Positions 62,823-64,000 of a stretch of 64,000 nucleotides of DNA are shown here, in pieces. A program made the position numbers and the translations under genes. Source of the stretch: Cytophagales bacterium (GTDB lineage Bacteria > Bacteroidota > Bacteroidia > Cytophagales > Bernardetiaceae); the NCBI GenBank assembly GCA_004293815.1, contig RDZD01000035.1:1-64000 (forward strand). Reading direction: 5' to 3'. The stretch's first letter is position 1. Each line of letters starts with the position of its first letter. Below the pieces are notes generated by a model. It was not told where the DNA came from and ran no database searches. It was given only the letters and a program-made list of their open reading frames with translations.

Positions 62823-64000
62823 ATGGAATTAACCACCGTAGAAACCGCAAAAAAACTTAAGCTGCTGCCTGAAGAATTTGAAAAAATCAAACAAATTTTG
62901 GGTAGAGTGCCCAATTTTACCGAATTAAGCATTTTTTCGGTGATGTGGTCAGAGCATTGTAGTTATAAAAACTCCATTGTATGGCTCAAAACCCTACCCA
63001 AAGACTCGCCTCGTATACTCGTGAAGGCAGGCGAGGAAAACGCGGGCTTGGTAGATATAGGAGGCGGTTTGGCTTGTAGTTTTAAGATAGAATCTCATAA
63101 CCACCCTTCTGCTCTCGAGCCATATCAGGGAGCTGCCACAGGCGTTGGCGGTATCAACCGTGATATTTTTACGATGGGAGCCCGCCCTATTGCTATTCTC
63201 AACTCGCTGCGCTTTGGTAATCCAGAGCTGGCCAAAACTAAGTGGCTGATAAAAGGTGTGGTTAAAGGCATAGGCGATTATGGCAACTGCTTTGGTATTC
63301 CTACTGTGGGTGGTGAAGTCTATTTTGACAATTCTTTTAATATCAATCCTTTGGTCAATGCCTTTTCGGCGGGTATTGTCCGTGCTGATCGCATAGCCAA
63401 GGCCACATCTTATGGTGTGGGCAATAAGGTTTTTATTGTGGGTTCTGCCACAGGAAAAGACGGCATCCATGGCGCGACGTTTGCTTCCGAAGATATTACT
63501 GCGGAAAGCGCGTCTAAGTTGCCTGCTGTGCAGGTAGGTGACCCTTTTCAAGAAAAACTTCTCCTAGAGGCCACTCTAGAGGCTTTGGAAACAGACGCTA
63601 TCATTGGTATTCAAGACATGGGCGCGGCAGGTATCATCTGCTCCACCTCTGAAATGAGCGCCAAAGGGGAACATGGTATGGAAATTTGGCTCGACAAGGT
63701 GCCTTGTCGTCAAGAAAATATGCAGCCTTTCGAAATCTTGCTTTCTGAGTCGCAAGAGCGTATGCTTTTGGTGGTTAAGCAAGGAAGAGAGGAAGAAATT
63801 AACCGTATTTTTGAAAAGTGGGACTTAAACTGCTCACAAATTGGGGTAGTGACGGATAGTAAGAGACTCCGTTTTTATCAAAACAACGCCCTGGTGGCTG
63901 ATGTACCTGCTCAGGATCTGGTTCTGGGTGGTGGCGCACCTGTTTATCACCGAGAATACAGTGAACCAGCCTATTTTGCAGCTTATCAGAAATTTAACAT
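62823..64000 (+). CDS. purL: Phosphoribosylformylglycinamidine synthase subunit PurL (5' part)
   Basis: The gene runs off the right edge; about 392 codons are visible, roughly half of the 740-residue small-type PurL. The start fits: ATG at 62823, then [20 protein letters not shown] and CSYKNS near residue 50, [20 protein letters not shown] near 90, and [10 protein letters not shown] further on. This is the ATP-binding part that makes FGAM in purine synthesis, working with separate PurQ and PurS. No stop codon occurs before the window ends. Confidence 0.95.
   Translation, partial: MELTTVETAKKLKLLPEEFEKIKQILGRVPNFTELSIFSVMWSEHCSYKNSIVWLKTLPKDSPRILVKAGEENAGLVDIGGGLACSFKIESHNHPSALEPYQGAATGVGGINRDIFTMGARPIAILNSLRFGNPELAKTKWLIKGVVKGIGDYGNCFGIPTVGGEVYFDNSFNINPLVNAFSAGIVRADRIAKATSYGVGNKVFIVGSATGKDGIHGATFASEDITAESASKLPAVQVGDPFQEKLLLEATLEALETDAIIGIQDMGAAGIICSTSEMSAKGEHGMEIWLDKVPCRQENMQPFEILLSESQERMLLVVKQGREEEINRIFEKWDLNCSQIGVVTDSKRLRFYQNNALVADVPAQDLVLGGGAPVYHREYSEPAYFAAYQKFN

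Noticed and set aside
62994-63551. Minus-strand open frame opposite purL
   Set aside because: Shadow of purL; long only because of codon bias.

Overview
The window is a stretch of a Bacteroidota chromosome, most likely Cytophagia-like. The evidence is a type IX secretion sorting domain on an FG-GAP protein, PorT-like outer-membrane barrels, a short NuoG without the molybdopterin-binding body, PSP1/RicT and gliding-phylum lipoproteins. About two dozen start regions also carry the phylum's -7 promoter box TAnnTTTG, several with a TTG 18-21 bases upstream. Genes are packed on both strands in short operons. I see no tRNA, rRNA, CRISPR array, insertion sequence or prophage.

Left part (1-21.5 kb): a methylmalonyl-CoA mutase-type small subunit, a HIT hydrolase, CysQ, an exonuclease/ceramidase-like pair, 4-hydroxyphenylpyruvate dioxygenase, NAD kinase, two PorT-like barrels around a lone MoaD-like protein, SmpB, an EnvC-like/DinB pair, a dihaem peroxidase, a D-2-hydroxyacid dehydrogenase, a BatA-like membrane protein, a VOC/ABC-ATPase pair, a HEAT-cyclophilin fusion and a lipoprotein.

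Centre-left (21.7-26.8 kb) is the most interesting region. A 73-residue peptide with a Bacteroidota-type double-glycine leader and two core cysteines has its own strong terminator. It is followed by a TlpA-like thioredoxin gene whose end is frameshifted, a fusion of a C39-like domain (no catalytic Cys/His) with VKOR and thioredoxin domains, and a HlyD-type membrane fusion protein. I read this as a cassette for oxidative folding and export of a secreted disulfide peptide. No ABC exporter is in the window.

Centre (26.9-45.2 kb): glycine dehydrogenase GcvP, a tail-fibre-like unknown protein with an FAD oxidoreductase lipoprotein, a SurA-like / T9SS FG-GAP / HisD run, a CCA-adding-type enzyme, several envelope proteins, and an isolated nuoG-nuoH pair with a textbook terminator.

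Right part (45.4-64 kb): LeuS, a RicT/DUF5682 pair, a YwqK-like MORN-repeat protein, an AhpD-like protein, PurD, asparaginase and aminopeptidase P, a sugar aminotransferase (RffA-like), an AAA ATPase with a membrane gluzincin-like protein, an RsbW-like anti-sigma kinase, and the start of small-type PurL, which runs off the right edge.
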